Shown here: piece by piece, positions 12,075-23,569 of the stretch
How positions within the stretch are numbered: the first letter of the stretch is position 1
Layout of the letters: every line of letters starts with the position of its first letter
From: Gnetum montanum
Taxonomy: Eukaryota; Streptophyta; Gnetopsida; Gnetales; Gnetaceae
Assembly (NCBI GenBank): GCA_015680685.1
Contig: MNCI01037593.1
Coordinates: 186,546 to 250,545 of the forward strand
DNA: 64,000 nucleotides
Reading direction: 5' to 3'
Notes under the pieces: model-generated
What the model saw: only the letters and a program-made list of their open reading frames with translations
The model's database searches: none
What the model was told of the DNA's origin: nothing
Made by a program: the position numbers and the translations under genes

Positions 12075-12510
12075 ACTCATGGGGTTCCCAATAGTGGTGG
12101 CTCCTCCATGGGTGCCTTTCCTTTGTCTTGTGCATCATGCTTTTGAGATTGGTACCATTGAAAAAGCACTTGACATTTCTCCTCTTCTATTTGAGGATTA
12201 GAAGCCATCCATGTTGATGGTCCAATGTTTGATGGAGTTGGCACCTTTCATGGACATAGTAGCTGCGGGAACAATTGATTGACCTTGACATGCCATGCCA
12301 CAAATAGCTGTCATTCCTCTTCATAGGCTTGGGCCCTGACCTCTCCTCCTTTTTCTTAGATAGATTATGCAGTAACAAAAGCTTCATGATGGATGCTAAA
12401 TGATTGCCTTCTTCTCTGCATGTTTTGCATGAGGTCCTTGACCTCTGCCTCCCCCAGGTCACTTGGTTGCACCTTGAGAAGGTTCTCCTTGTTGTCTCCT
12501 TTTAGGGCCA
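12075..12510 (-). pseudogene. Conserved accessory ORF, C-terminal part
   Basis: On the minus strand a reading frame just upstream of the 3' LTR contains FVAWHVKVNQLFPQL, then a PSNIGPSTW segment and finishes KGKAPMEEPP. The same end (FVAWYVKAN, PSNIGTSTW, KGKEPLEEPP) occurs on the plus strand at 30.24-30.46 kb before another LTR of this family, so protein-level pattern is shared between two diverged copies. No known domain; in the better copy it follows a long coiled-coil-like, glutamate- and lysine-rich region. Athila elements can carry an extra ORF after pol in this place, but I cannot show homology to it. Between this and gag (12.5-14.0 kb) only low-complexity sequence is seen. Confidence 0.5.
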
Positions 12511-13999
12511 TCTATAAGCACAAGGTTATTTGAAAAGAGTTCAATGATTTCATACCTTACTCATTGCCTTTAATAAATGTTGAATTCTTTACTTAGTGTG
12601 ATTTTAGAGTTAGAAATTTTGCAAGGAAGTTTCCCTAAAAGTTTTAATGTCAAACTTGGTTTTGAGGAACGTTTGATAAAATGATGACAAAGGAAAGAAT
12701 AGATTTGGCAATGAAGTACTCGGAGGATATAAGATGATGTGGTGGTGTGCAACAAATACAAATTACAAAAGTCATGCAAGTGGGTCCTCCCCAAAGCAAG
12801 TTCCAACCTATATGCCCTTGTGTAACCACACCTTAAGATGTTCGTAGGCATTAGAAGGGTTAAATGTAATCTATACCAATGCAACAAAACACACACATGT
12901 TGATACCACCATGATGAGGTATGAATTCAATGCTATATAAGACACGAGTCACAAACACATGAATAGTGAGATGGAATGATCAGAGAAGGGATTGCAGAGA
13001 TTGGGACGTGAGGTAACTGACTCAGGGCATAATGAATCCTACGTGTAAAGCATGATTAAGGTGTCATTAACCCATCGTTCCAAAATCAAGACCAAGTCCA
13101 TTCCTCTAATCAGTGACATCTCATTGTTTCATCCCATGATGAGCAACTATGAGAGTACCATAACAACAAGGTGTACGATCACTTGGTGTTTTGTTCAAGG
13201 GAGGAGTGATTTTTGTTTTGTGGCACTTTTCTTGTCTTTTCTTTTTCTCTTTCTCTCTTTTTTTTTCTTTTTTCACTTTACTAAATCTAGTGAAATCGCC
13301 AACCTTCAGGCATGGGTGCATGTCTTTCCAATGGGACCCCCTAGAATAGCATTTGATTTTTGAGTGCCCTTTTGATTACTCTTACTCCCATTTTTCATTA
13401 GATCTACAAGGATTTTAGTACAACCATGTTGCATGATAACTCCCACAGATGTCACCAAAGAGAATACGCAAATCCCCTTGATGTCACACCCTAATCATTT
13501 CCTCTTGGTCCATCCTTCTTCACTCTGGGCACAATGAACACAAAATTAATTTTAATTTTCAAGAATGTCAATAATATCACTGTACCCTCGAACAAAACCT
13601 CTTATTTGTAGAATGGATGAGTGGGTGCAATGGGCTCACTGTCCAAATAATTGATCGTCGAGACTCAATAACATACAACACACCTCAACCAACGATCCAC
13701 ATGAGTGTTTTATTCTTAGATGAGATTACTTACAAAAAGATAAAAAGATAAAACAATAAATTAAAAAGTGAAAAACTGAAAAACAAAAAGTTAAAAAATT
13801 AAAGAAACAGAAAACATTTATTAATTCTATGTTGTTAGAATGGAGGATACCCCCCATAACTAAACGGTTGAGCATGGCTAGAATTAATAAATGGAAGGTA
13901 GGGATCCTTGCATGTTGAAAATATTGAAACCTAGTAATATTTACCTCATTGGGGTTCACACACTTAGTTAGAGTTGATGTAGTGGGGCAAGTTATAAGA

Positions 14000-15832
14000 T
14001 GTGGTTAATTTATAAAGAGTTGACCCACTATGGTACTTGCGACCGTAAGATGGTATGCAAGGATCAACATGTCTCCCTATGTGGCAATATTCATTAGGCC
14101 CCATGGTTGTTGGAGTATTGAGTGATGGCCTTGATAAGGTAACATGAGGCATTGGGTTCGAAGAGGAAGATGCACCATAGTGTTGGATTTGTGCTGAGTT
14201 GGTGGATGCAGTGGTTTCTGAAATGTGGTGTCCCTTTCAACAATCACATCTAAATAAGGGATGTCTTCAATGTTGTGAAGGACCTCCACTACTGTTGATA
14301 GTAGCAGCACAAGTAACTTTTGTGGGTTGGTGTTGTGGTGCAAAATCTTCTGGCATAGCTGGCGGTGATGTAGAAGGGGATGAAGTATGAGAATATTGAG
14401 GTTGAGAAGAACTGTAAGGCACATGAGGTGGTGATCTTCTTGGAGAGGACATGGGTGGATAGTACTTGGGAGAATGATAACGATGAGGTGAGGTAGAGGA
14501 TGCTAATCCTATTGGAGAAACAAGGTGTTGAACATAATAAGCATTTGGCGTTGGGACATACAAAGGGTATGGTCCATTTGGTGGTGGCCTACCCCACGAC
14601 TGAGGTTTTTGCCACTGTGGTTGGACACAATATTTTTGTACGAACTCTGGATGTAACGTTCCTCCCCAATGCTCATGTAAATGTCACAAGATTGGACATT
14701 GACCTTTAGGGTGATCGTACAAGCAAACGTTACATTGATATGTTTGATTGGCAGTTGAGTTCTTATCCCTATTCTCTTCTACCCTTTGTTTCAATTGTCG
14801 CGTGGTGTCTTATCCTGTTTCTCGATTTGGCATAGTTTTTCCTCTAATAATGTTGGCATATTCTCCACATATTTCATGTACCCATTCCTTCATCTTATTA
14901 ATCTTTGCCTCAATTTCATCTAGTGGTTGTAGGATTGGAAAAGATGATTCCACCTCCTTGAAGTGAGTTGATTTCTCCTCTTCATGATCATGGACCCTTC
15001 CTGAGTAGAGATTTTGGTCCTGTTAAGTACCTTCAACATTCTCCCATTTGGCTATCTCTCCTTCTTCTTTTGCTAACTACTTAATAAGCTCTTGGAGTTG
15101 ATGGTTTCATAGCTCATATAGTTGACCTCGGGCGTACATCCCTAGGGTCTCCCTTGTTTCATTACGGAGCCCATCTATGATATGGTACATTAGCCTTTCC
15201 TTGGAGAACAAATGGCCTGGGCAGTTGTTTAATAGTGCATAATATCTTTCTAAGGCCACGTCCAAGGGTTCATGTTGCGCTTGTTTCCATTCTTGGATTT
15301 GTCTCCTCAAGGTTGACACTCTTGCATAGGTTTGATATCTTTCATTGAAAAGTTCTCCCATTTTTGGCCAACATCAAATTGATTTCGGTTTTAATGAATT
15401 ATACCATACTTTTGCTTGGCCAATGAGTGTCAGAGGAAAGAACTTAAGTTTTTGCCATCCATTATCAATTTTTTTCCATGTACAGGCATCGCAGAAGGCT
15501 TGTAAATGTTGTTGCGGATCTGAATCATAGCCTCCTAAAGACTTACGAAAGTTTTTTAAATCAAGAACGGGTAGACAACTTTCCTTACAATTCCTACGGG
15601 CTATTCAAATAGCCTCCTATATTTTTGTTAAGCTTGTAGTGGCTAGTAGGGGTTCATCATCACTAGGCATGTTATGCTTTTGTGCGTTGGGATGATGTTG
15701 TCTTTGTTTATGTTTATAAGAAACCCCTACCCCTGGTTGCATACTCCAATCTTCATTGTCATAATATTTGTTGGTTCTCCAATGAATTGCCTCACTAGAT
15801 GTGGCATTATTATAGTTTTGTAGGGGAGACAT
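14000..15832 (-). pseudogene. gag: Athila-like gag of the nested element
   Basis: Begins at ATG 15,832 (MSPLQNYNNATSSEA). Retrotransposon gag domain at about 15,110-15,480: FFPLTLIGQAKVWYNSL, then GELFNERYQTYARVSTLRRQ, LERYYALLNNCPGHLFSKE and IIDGLRNETRETLG, matching block for block the Athila gag pattern (F-L-K-S-L-x-x-A-A-K-D-W ... C-P-H-H ... F-Y-E-G-L). It continues into a proline-, serine- and tyrosine-rich tail (14.3-14.6 kb). A few in-frame TAA/TAG codons (for example near 15,614) interrupt it. I saw no zinc knuckle. The related gag of the element at 52-54 kb has the same NEKYQMYPQLSKLR block. Confidence 0.75.
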
Positions 15833-15954
15833 GGTTGTAAGGTTGTGTGTGAATTTTATATGTGACTTTTATAATTACGTCTTCTTCCTAAGAGATATAT
15901 CGTTAAGTCCTATACAACGACCTTGTATGATATAACTAATCTAAATAACTAGCA

Positions 15955-15975
15955 CCATCCTTGGTAATGGTGCCA
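15955..15975 (-). promoter_or_regulatory. Primer-binding site, tRNA-Asp type
   Basis: One base inside the 5' LTR the minus strand reads TGGCACCATTACCAAGGA. The complement of plant tRNA-Asp 3' ends is TGGCGCCGTTGCCGGGGA; the five differences are all G to A. Athila elements are known to use tRNA-Asp. Confidence 0.75.
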
Positions 15976-15976
15976 A

Positions 15977-16814
15977 TGATGAGCGACTAGGTATCCCTAC
16001 ACCCAACCATATGAATACGAGTGTTCACGCACGATCCAGTCGAACTCCATGGATAGGCTAGTTGTGGTATCTAGATTGTTACACGTTGATCACAGTTCGC
16101 TGTCTTTCCACTTGGACTAGTATTTGCTTTGTCACGTATGGTTTAGTCTAGAGTGAGGCATATGATGTGATCCTAAACTAATGCTACTCCTAGAGACAAT
16201 GGGAAATAATCTTGATTAAACTAATGAGTAATAGGAAATGAATTCTAAGATAACCTAAGTGCGATGAGCATCCGTTCCTTAATCATCCGTACACATCCTG
16301 AACCTCGTGCACAACTACTACTGTGATTACCAAGCGTAGATCCTAGGTATACTACTAGGTTACCAAGTACTCACACTTAAATGCTTGTGATTAAGTCATA
16401 CTCATTCCACATTTAATAACAAGAATAGTAAATGATGATAAATAAATATTAAATAAGAAAGAAATAAATATTAACTAAGAAAGCAATAAATAATAATAAC
16501 AATTAACAATTAAACTAGACAATTAAAACTAAGTGAATGCTGCAATGATGAAGTATTCTCGATCTTTATTTCCAGTCATGTGCGCATCCAAGTACATCAC
16601 ACTCAAATAAAGGTTCCGTACAATTACAAGCACCACACTATGGGCATGTACTTGGGAAAATAATCTAACTCCTACGAAAACAAACTGAAAGAGTCTAGCT
16701 ACAAATGTCAAAAAGGCTCCTAAATGAGGCGGAGGGCCCTCTTATTTATAGCCCGGGATAGGTGGTTGTGTAAATGAGGCCCCATCGATGCATCGACTTA
16801 ATGACACTTCATCA
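15977..16814 (-). repeat. 5' LTR of the TR-GAG-type element
   Basis: 838 bp, TGATGA...TCATCA, same order of blocks as the copy at 11,063. Minus-strand TATA box CTATAAATAAG (16,741-16,751), followed downstream by a CAATAAAG-like word in the leader region. Confidence 0.9.
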
Positions 16815-17060
16815 GTGGGTATATCTTTTACTTTTAATGTTGTAGATCTTATGCATTATCATGGATCAATAGATGATGAGATCTTACAGTGCAACATTGA
16901 TGAGTTGAAGGGGATTATTAACAAGTTCAAACCTTCAATGGAAAGGAAGGCAATTATACTAAAGACTAGAGAAGCTTTCAACACTTATTGAGTTAAGAGA
17001 CATGATTACTTGATTTATTGAGAGGATCAAACTATTGATTATGTTATATGGATTCATGAG
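16815..17060 (+). pseudogene. Chromovirus integrase C-terminus with probable chromodomain
   Basis: Immediately after the duplicated GTGGG the plus frame runs into FNVVDLMHYHGSIDDE, the conserved end of chromovirus integrases (F-N-V-x-D-L-x-x-Y). It continues to a stop at 16,989. Beyond it the order T-R-E-A-F-N-T-Y, V-K-R-H, YVIWIHETKL resembles a chromodomain (x-Y-L-V-K-W ... A-T-W-x-x-E-x-x-L) with two stop codons. The reading frame joins that of the part ending at 11,062 if one GTGGG copy and the nested element are removed. Confidence 0.75.
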
Positions 17061-17109
17061 ACCAAACTTGTTGAGTGGGATATGACTTCTATCCCTACTT
17101 CTATGTTCA

Positions 17110-17900
17110 CTTGAGTTTAATTTTTGAAGGATGGGAGAGTTGGTATAGGGAAATCTCTTCCAAGCCCCATTTTCATCCCTATAGGTAGTCAATTATAAGT
17201 TTAGGAAGCTAGGAAGACATATTGAACATTAGAGAAATGTCTTGCCTAAGATTTGGGCATGCACAAGAGATGTCCTAGGTTCCTAGGAGATGTCTAGCTA
17301 CCAGAGGAGACATCTTGTGTTTGAAGAAGATGTCTCTAGGGAGAAGTGTTATTACAAAAGGAGATGTCTTAGACTAATAGGAGGTATATTTTTCTAAAAG
17401 TAAATGTTGTGATTGAGAATCAGAGTTAACAGGGATATGTCTTGTCAAGCCTATAGACATATTGTAAAATCAAGGAAAGTTCAAAGTTGGAAAATAGATA
17501 GAAAAGATGAGAATAAGGATGAAAATAGATTGGAATCTCCAAGTTGGTAATGGGAAAGGTTTCCATAGAATTATTATCTTGTAATTGATAAATACTATTT
17601 TTTCTTGTTAGGTTTGATATGGAAAGGGTATGCATGAGAGTTAGGAGAGAAATTGCATAAGAGTTATGTGCATCTCTGTGGTCAATTGTATGTGCCTTAG
17701 CCATTATGAATCTTCTGTATGTTTGGCACTGAATCCTATGTGTAGGAGAGATCTAATTCGATTATTCCTTGAATTAAGGTTTATCATTGTGTGGTTATAG
17801 AGCCTCATGCTCTGCAATATCATTAAGTGTGTGAGTGATTGCTAATTGTGGGTTTTTAAACTAATGTAATTGTAATATTCTTTTAAATTAATCAAAGATA
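17110..17900 (+). mobile_element. Probable 3' LTR of the chromovirus remnant
   Basis: A purine-rich GGATGGGAGAGT (about 17,128) ends the coding region and is a likely polypurine tract. The following sequence has at least six copies of GAGATGTCT-like words (17,220-17,460). A TTGATAAATACT box lies near 17,586. The right end is not defined. The other LTR was not located. Confidence 0.4.
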
Positions 17901-18089
17901 GCTAGTTCTCTTATTTTCTAGCTAGTTGAATTATCTTTCATATTATTTGGATTTGATGTAATTTGAAAGGTTAAGTAAATCAAAGTGACCTCACTTTAGG
18001 TACACCCTAGAACATATAGCTAACATGATACATTATAAGAATCATAGAGGAATTCTATGGTCAACTAACTACTTAAGGCTATAGGTCAA

Positions 18090-18243
18090 GGTGCGAGAAC
18101 CTAAAATTTTTTATTCTTTTATAATATTTACTTCCAGGACATACAGTCATATTGGAACATTGTAACTTAGCATTGCCCACTAGAATTGAACCCATAACTT
18201 GGAGCTTCCAAATTAAAAGGCTTACCACTAGGCTAACACTTCA
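18090..18243 (-). mobile_element. tRNA-derived SINE, copy 1
   Basis: On the minus strand a tRNA-like head carries an A box (TAGCCTAGTGG) and, about 35 bp later, a B box (GGGTTCAATTC), then TAGTGGGCAATG and an AT-rich tail ending TTTTAGGTTCTCGCACC. It matches the copy at 59,889-60,046 along its whole length. No clear target duplication here. It cannot be a working tRNA gene: the second half of the cloverleaf is not maintained. Confidence 0.7.
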
Positions 18244-20020
18244 TTATTCTATTTTCTTAGTTTTCTTAAGTGGGCAATATTTATTTTTACATCATATGGT
18301 TTTTATGTTTTTTTATTAAAATCAATTTTTTAATCATGAAAAAAATCGGTATTGAAAGAAAATGGAAAGACCTAAATTCATGTAACTACATACTATAATC
18401 TTCAAAACTTCTAAACCTTTTCTCATCATGAAGAAAACATTTTTAATGTATGGAGGATGTTGGAACTCAAAATAATTTTGTTATAGATATAATTTAAGAT
18501 ATATAGCTAACATAATACATATAGAAAAATTATAGAGAAAATATAATGATTCCTTAAGTGTGACTTGAATTGTCAACCTTTTATCTACAAATATTTATTA
18601 AAGGATGATGTAACCACTTTAGCAATGTGTAATTGGAAAATTTATTTAATATATGTTATTTTCTACTAGTGATAATCATTTGAAGTGATGATAAATAGTT
18701 TATTTCTCAAGTTGAAAAATATGAATTTGAGCCTAAGTGCAAGCAGTTAAAGAGATTAGAATTTTTCTCATTCATTAATCCTTTTGAAACCCTTCCTGGT
18801 AGGATGAGTATTAAGAATTTAGATGATGATATTCTTTTTTAATGTTATTTTCTACTCAATAAAAAAGAAACTGACAAAAAAATACATGTCAAAGTTAACG
18901 ATTAAGAACGATCAATTAGAAGTAAAGAAGTTAAATGAAACAAATGCTTCCACTTATTTTTACATATACTTCACAAAAGTTAAGTAGATTGTTAATATTG
19001 TAAATGCATCCTTGTTCGCTAAGAATAATGTGAATTCTAGGATGAATAATAATTTCAATAAGTAGGGAAAGTTTGACAATTCTTAACATATGTGTGGTGG
19101 TTCATGATGATAAGAAGAACTTTAAATATGGTATATTTGATATTGTAATTAAAGGAAAAAAGATCATGAAGGATGATTCAAACATGATTTAATGCAAGAA
19201 GGAATGTCTTACTGACACCTTTGACATGACCAAAGTAATATTTTTCCAATCATTAAAATACATAGGGGACATTATTGAGCTATCTATAATTTAAGGTAGT
19301 GATGGGGATATAGGCTTATCACTTTATGCTTTTATAGGTTCTTTGACATGCTAAAAAGAAAGGGGATCATCTACTTCCCTAATTATTTCCTAATCATTAA
19401 TTATTAATTTGAAAATAGGGTAATCCTACTATCCATACATATTCTTTTAGGTTTGGAAAATATGTGGCTTTAGGATAAGCAATTACAACATTACTTAGAC
19501 TACATTTTATAAGAAAATCCTATAATAGGAAGTCTCGTTTGATTTGGAATAAGATTCAACAATTTAAAATACTCTATGTAAGTTATAGAAGAAATAGGTA
19601 TGCTCACATAATGGCTAGAAAATCTTTCCAAGATAGGTTCTCTATCCAATCTAGAAGGGATTTACTTCTAGAGTACAACGAAATAATGAAGAAGTTGATC
19701 TAAGTAGAGAAGAAGGCAACAAAAATTAAAATACCACTTATTTTCATATTATTGGTTCTAGATAGAACTCTAAGAAAAGGATTATCACTTTTATAAATGA
19801 CAAAAGGTAACATAAGGATTATCTTTGAATTATTCCAATGCAAATATTCTCAAGATGAGATAATAATATTATTCCCTCATGGACCCCTCATTCCTAAGAT
19901 GATTTTAAATGAGGATAATAGAATGCCTATATGAGTGGAATTTTAAATTTCTTCAAGAGTATTAGGACATTATCAATATTAATATGAAGGTTCTTTTGAA
20001 ATCAAACTTCAAGTATGGCT
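18244..20020. other. No gene recognised
   Basis: AT-rich, stop-dense in all frames. Short protein-like pieces occur on the plus strand (about 19.3-19.9 kb) and may be the eroded upstream part of the LINE that follows, but no endonuclease motif is visible. Confidence 0.3.
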
Positions 20021-20029
20021 CCTTTCATA

Positions 20030-20640
20030 GGCTTATAATGATACCAAAATTATCATTCTTCTCAAAAAGAATAAGATTTCATTCTTTGTTGATTATCAAC
20101 CTATTATTCTTTATCAATTTTGTCAAAATGTATCATTAACAAGCATCAACTACTTTTCCTAATATGATTGAAGAAGAATATGCTAGTATTATACTAGACA
20201 AGTCTATTATTGATATTGTGGTTACTATTCATAAAATCATTCATTAGACTCATGTCTAAGGTAAGAAAATTTATGTCATCAAATTAAGTTTCTCCAAAGC
20301 ACACAATCAAGTGGATTGGATACTCTTGCACTGTACTTTCAAGAAGCTTGATATTGGAACTTAGTTTGAAGCTCTTAGAATAAAGATCATGATAATTTTA
20401 TTCCATAATAACAATGAAAAGATTAGAGAACTTTAATAACTAACTAGGTATGACTAGAAAGTTCTCTACACCCCAATCACTTGCAAGATGTTATTGTTTG
20501 AAAGGTTAGTTTTCTTTCATTTCTTCAAATAATTGATGAATCTCTCATAACAAGACCCTTAAAATGGGTCTCATGTGTGAGGTTTTTCCATTGATATTTC
20601 TACTATTACAAGGGGCTCTGTTACTTTCCATCCTTATTGA
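20030..20640 (+). pseudogene. LINE (L1-type) reverse transcriptase fragment
   Basis: Plus-strand pieces correspond to the plant L1 order: DYQPIILYQFCQNV (R-P-I-S-L-C-N-V block), then TIHKIIH followed by KIYVIKLSFSKAHNQVDW (K-x-D-L-S-K-A-Y-D-R-V-D-W block, about 20,265-20,320), a TFKKLDIGT segment and LKWVSCVRFF. The first catalytic aspartate is replaced by serine and stops are frequent, so it is dead. Endonuclease, tail and target duplication were not found. Confidence 0.6.
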
Positions 20641-21060
20641 TATATGAGCAATGATGAATAAGCTACACTATCTATTTCACATATCCCTAATTAGCATGAC
20701 TTATTTGAGGGTTGGAACTTTGAAATCCTATAATTTCTTTCTCATTATCTATATATTTTGATGGTGCTTACCTTGCAAAATTTATTGTCCCATAGTATGC
20801 CAATGTAGAAGGTATTATTATGCCTTGTATCTACCAAGATAGATAGTTTTATTACTTTCCATTATTACTAATGAACTATAAGCAATGATGCATAAGCTAC
20901 ATTGATCATTTTGCACATCCCCAACTAGCATGATCTGTTTGAGGATTAGGACTTCGAGATCCTACAATTTCTTACTCTATGTCCTATACATCTAGATGGT
21001 GCTCACCTTGAAATCATTGCTACCTCTAGTACACCAATGTAGAAGTTATGCTTAATCCTT
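20641..21060 (+). repeat. Tandem duplication inside the LINE fragment
   Basis: About 180 bp starting TATGAGCAATGATGAATAAG (20,640) recurs from about 20,876 (TATAAGCAATGATGCATAAG), with matching blocks such as TTTGAGG.TT.GGACTT.GA and GATGGTGCTTACCTTG. Spacing is about 236 bp. The two units differ at many sites, so the duplication is old. Confidence 0.6.
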
Positions 21061-22500
21061 TTATCTTGGCTACTTTAGTCTCTTATTTCAATTCTAGCTT
21101 CATTCTTAGCTACTATGATTTTAGAGATTCTTCACTAGCTCATCCTTTAACCACTATTATCACCCTCATGCTTATCATCAACTAACACCTACACTATTAT
21201 CTAAGCATTGTTACCATTATTGGCATCATTTATTAATTTTCATAATATAATAGTTGAATCTCAGGCTTCAATTAATAGCTTCTTGGTAGTTAAGGATGAT
21301 CATTGAGGATGGTGGAACAAACGATATAGTAATACGTGCATTGTGCATTATCAGATTTTGTAGGATCTACTTATATGGTATTTTGATTTTTGGAAACATG
21401 TTTATATTAATGGCTAGTTTTATTTCCATAGATATTTCTTTAGCCTAGGTTTTGATCCTCTCTAGAAGATATGATATTACTTAGTCATATTTTTTATATA
21501 TTTTTAGCGATAAAAATTCAAGGTCTTCACTCATTTTCCTTGAGAGAGTAAATTTTAGCTTCGTTCTTCAATCATTTATGGAAAATTTTAATAGTACCCT
21601 TCTAAGGAAAAGTGAAAAGTGTAATGGTGCTTAAAGGTAACAACTAGATTGGAAGACATGAAATAAGCAATGAATACATTGTTTTGTTCTTTAAAGTAAA
21701 TAAGTACAAAAAATAAAATTTGGGCAAGTTAATTGAAGGTCCTTAAAAGTAGCATTATGTAATAAGATTTTATTGAAATAAAAAGTAGAAAGGTCTTATA
21801 GAAGATCACTTTTTAAAAGGAAACCATAGTGTAGGAAATAAATAAGTAAAATAAAATGAATGATCTTCATCATCATTTATCTTTATTCAATTAGTGATGG
21901 ATTGACCATTAAGATATACTAATGAGAAAGAAAATAAATATTTAAAATAATTTCAAGGATAGATGAAAAGTTGATGAACAATAAAAGTGCAATATCAAAA
22001 GGGCTTAGTTAATGTTGATGCATCATCATTGCTTAATCAACTAAGCCAATGTTGTGTTAATGCATCTACATTGATGCAATTACAAAAAATGCTTATTGAT
22101 ATGTTACGGTAGGAATTATCATAATAACAAGATACAAAACAACCTAACAAGAAATTGAGCCAATCAATCTCATGATCATCAAATAGTTTGAGGAAAACTA
22201 ATCTTTCAAGTAATTTTCCTCAAATTGAAAGGGGACTTGCAAATCATGGAAAAAATTTGACAATTTGAGTTGAAAAGTTTTTCTAAACATTAGTGTGTAT
22301 TAAGAAAAAAGAGAAACATGCATGTGTGGAATAGCTAATAGAAAATATAAAAAGATCTTATGCAAATCTATATAAAATAAAACATAGGGTGTGACCGGTA
22401 GATAAGAGTAGTTGAAAATAAGGTGTGAAGTGAAATAGATCTAATCCATTAGACTGCTAAATGAAGAAAAATGCGAAGAAAGAGAAGCTAGATCCATAGT
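21060..22500. other. No gene recognised
   Basis: AT-rich sequence without domain-level matches or clear repeats. Confidence 0.3.
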
Positions 22501-22549
22501 GAATCTAGATGATACCATAGATAGAAAACTAAAAATGCAAGATTTAGAT

Positions 22550-23560
22550 AACAATAGAAACAAAGAACCAAGAACTTGCGAAAAGATGTTCTAGGACATG
22601 TATCAAGGATTAGAGGCATTTAACAAGGAACTGTGTTGCCCCATTATTTCTTTGATGTGTGCACCTAATGTAGATTTAAGTAAGCTTGTAGATTTTGTAG
22701 TTGATAAAGCAAAGGAAAGGATCATATTAGTGTGTTGACATGATTCTAAGAAATTTCTCGATGATTTAGGAGGAAAAGAAAAAGGGGATACAATTCATCA
22801 GCATAAAAATGTGGAGAGTAAAAAAAGGAAAGTTATTTTAAGAAGAGGCATAGTCTTTGGAAAGGATTTCAAAATTGCCAATTGCAAAGAATGTTAACTA
22901 TGTTAAGAAGCAAAGATAGGTGGGAATGATGAGTAGATCTCCAACACTTGGATGAAGAAAAAATGTGAACCAACCATTTGAAAGGATAACCTCTTTTTGT
23001 TTAGGGGTATCCTCCTATTTATAAGCTGAAAATGCCACGTAGATTATGTAAAATTGATACATTGGATCCACAAAATATTTCAAAATATTTTGCATAGAGA
23101 GTCAATATGTAGATGTAAAGACTAATGTTGGATGTCAGAAAGTTAATATGCTGAAAAAATAGAACTTGATGTTGGATGTAAAAAATGAGATTGACACTAG
23201 ATGTCAAAGAGTTGAAGATAGAATTAATGTTGAAATTGATGTTGAACATTGAAATTGAAAGCTACAAATGAAGAGCCAAAATGACATTGTTGATGATGAA
23301 AAATGTGAATTATAGATTGCTATGGATGAAGATATAAAAAATATAAAACTCATTGTAGATGATGCAAAACATCAAATCTAGATTACTAAAGATGATTTTA
23401 TTTTTGAAAAGCCTTGGAACATACTTAGGACTATAAATTATGTAGAAAAAGCCAAAGTAGATACAAAGTTACCTCTCATTAATGGATATTGTTGAAAAGT
23501 TAAAGAAGAATCTATTAAGAAAAGACATAAGTTAATAGGCACTTGCAAGAGAATTAAAAG
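22550..23560 (-). mobile_element. Probable 3' LTR of the minus-strand Tat-type remnant
   Basis: Minus-strand TATA box CTTATAAATAGGAGG (23,011-23,025), the same as in the plus-strand copy at 8944. Upstream (to the right) are repeats of GATGTTGGATGTCA / TGACACTAGATGTCA type and AGATTTGATGTTTTGCATC, shared with 8.55-8.85 kb. Ends approximate. Confidence 0.5.
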
Positions 23561-23569
23561 AAATGAAAT

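Larger units (their letters stand above)
11063..16814 (-). mobile_element. Complete nested LTR element, Athila-like gag, no pol (TR-GAG type)
   Basis: Two same-orientation LTRs (11,063-11,906 and 15,977-16,814), each TGATGA...TCATCA, flank a 4.07-kb interior. The identical 5-bp sequence GTGGG sits immediately outside both (11,058-11,062 and 16,815-16,819), a target-site duplication. On the minus strand the order is 5' LTR, tRNA-Asp-type primer site, gag, a proline-rich stretch, unassigned sequence, a short conserved ORF, purine tract, 3' LTR. I searched the interior in all frames for protease, reverse transcriptase, RNase H and integrase blocks and found none. It would need proteins supplied by an autonomous relative. 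LTR differences are nearly all transitions, plus one ~30-bp indel near 11,850. Confidence 0.9.
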
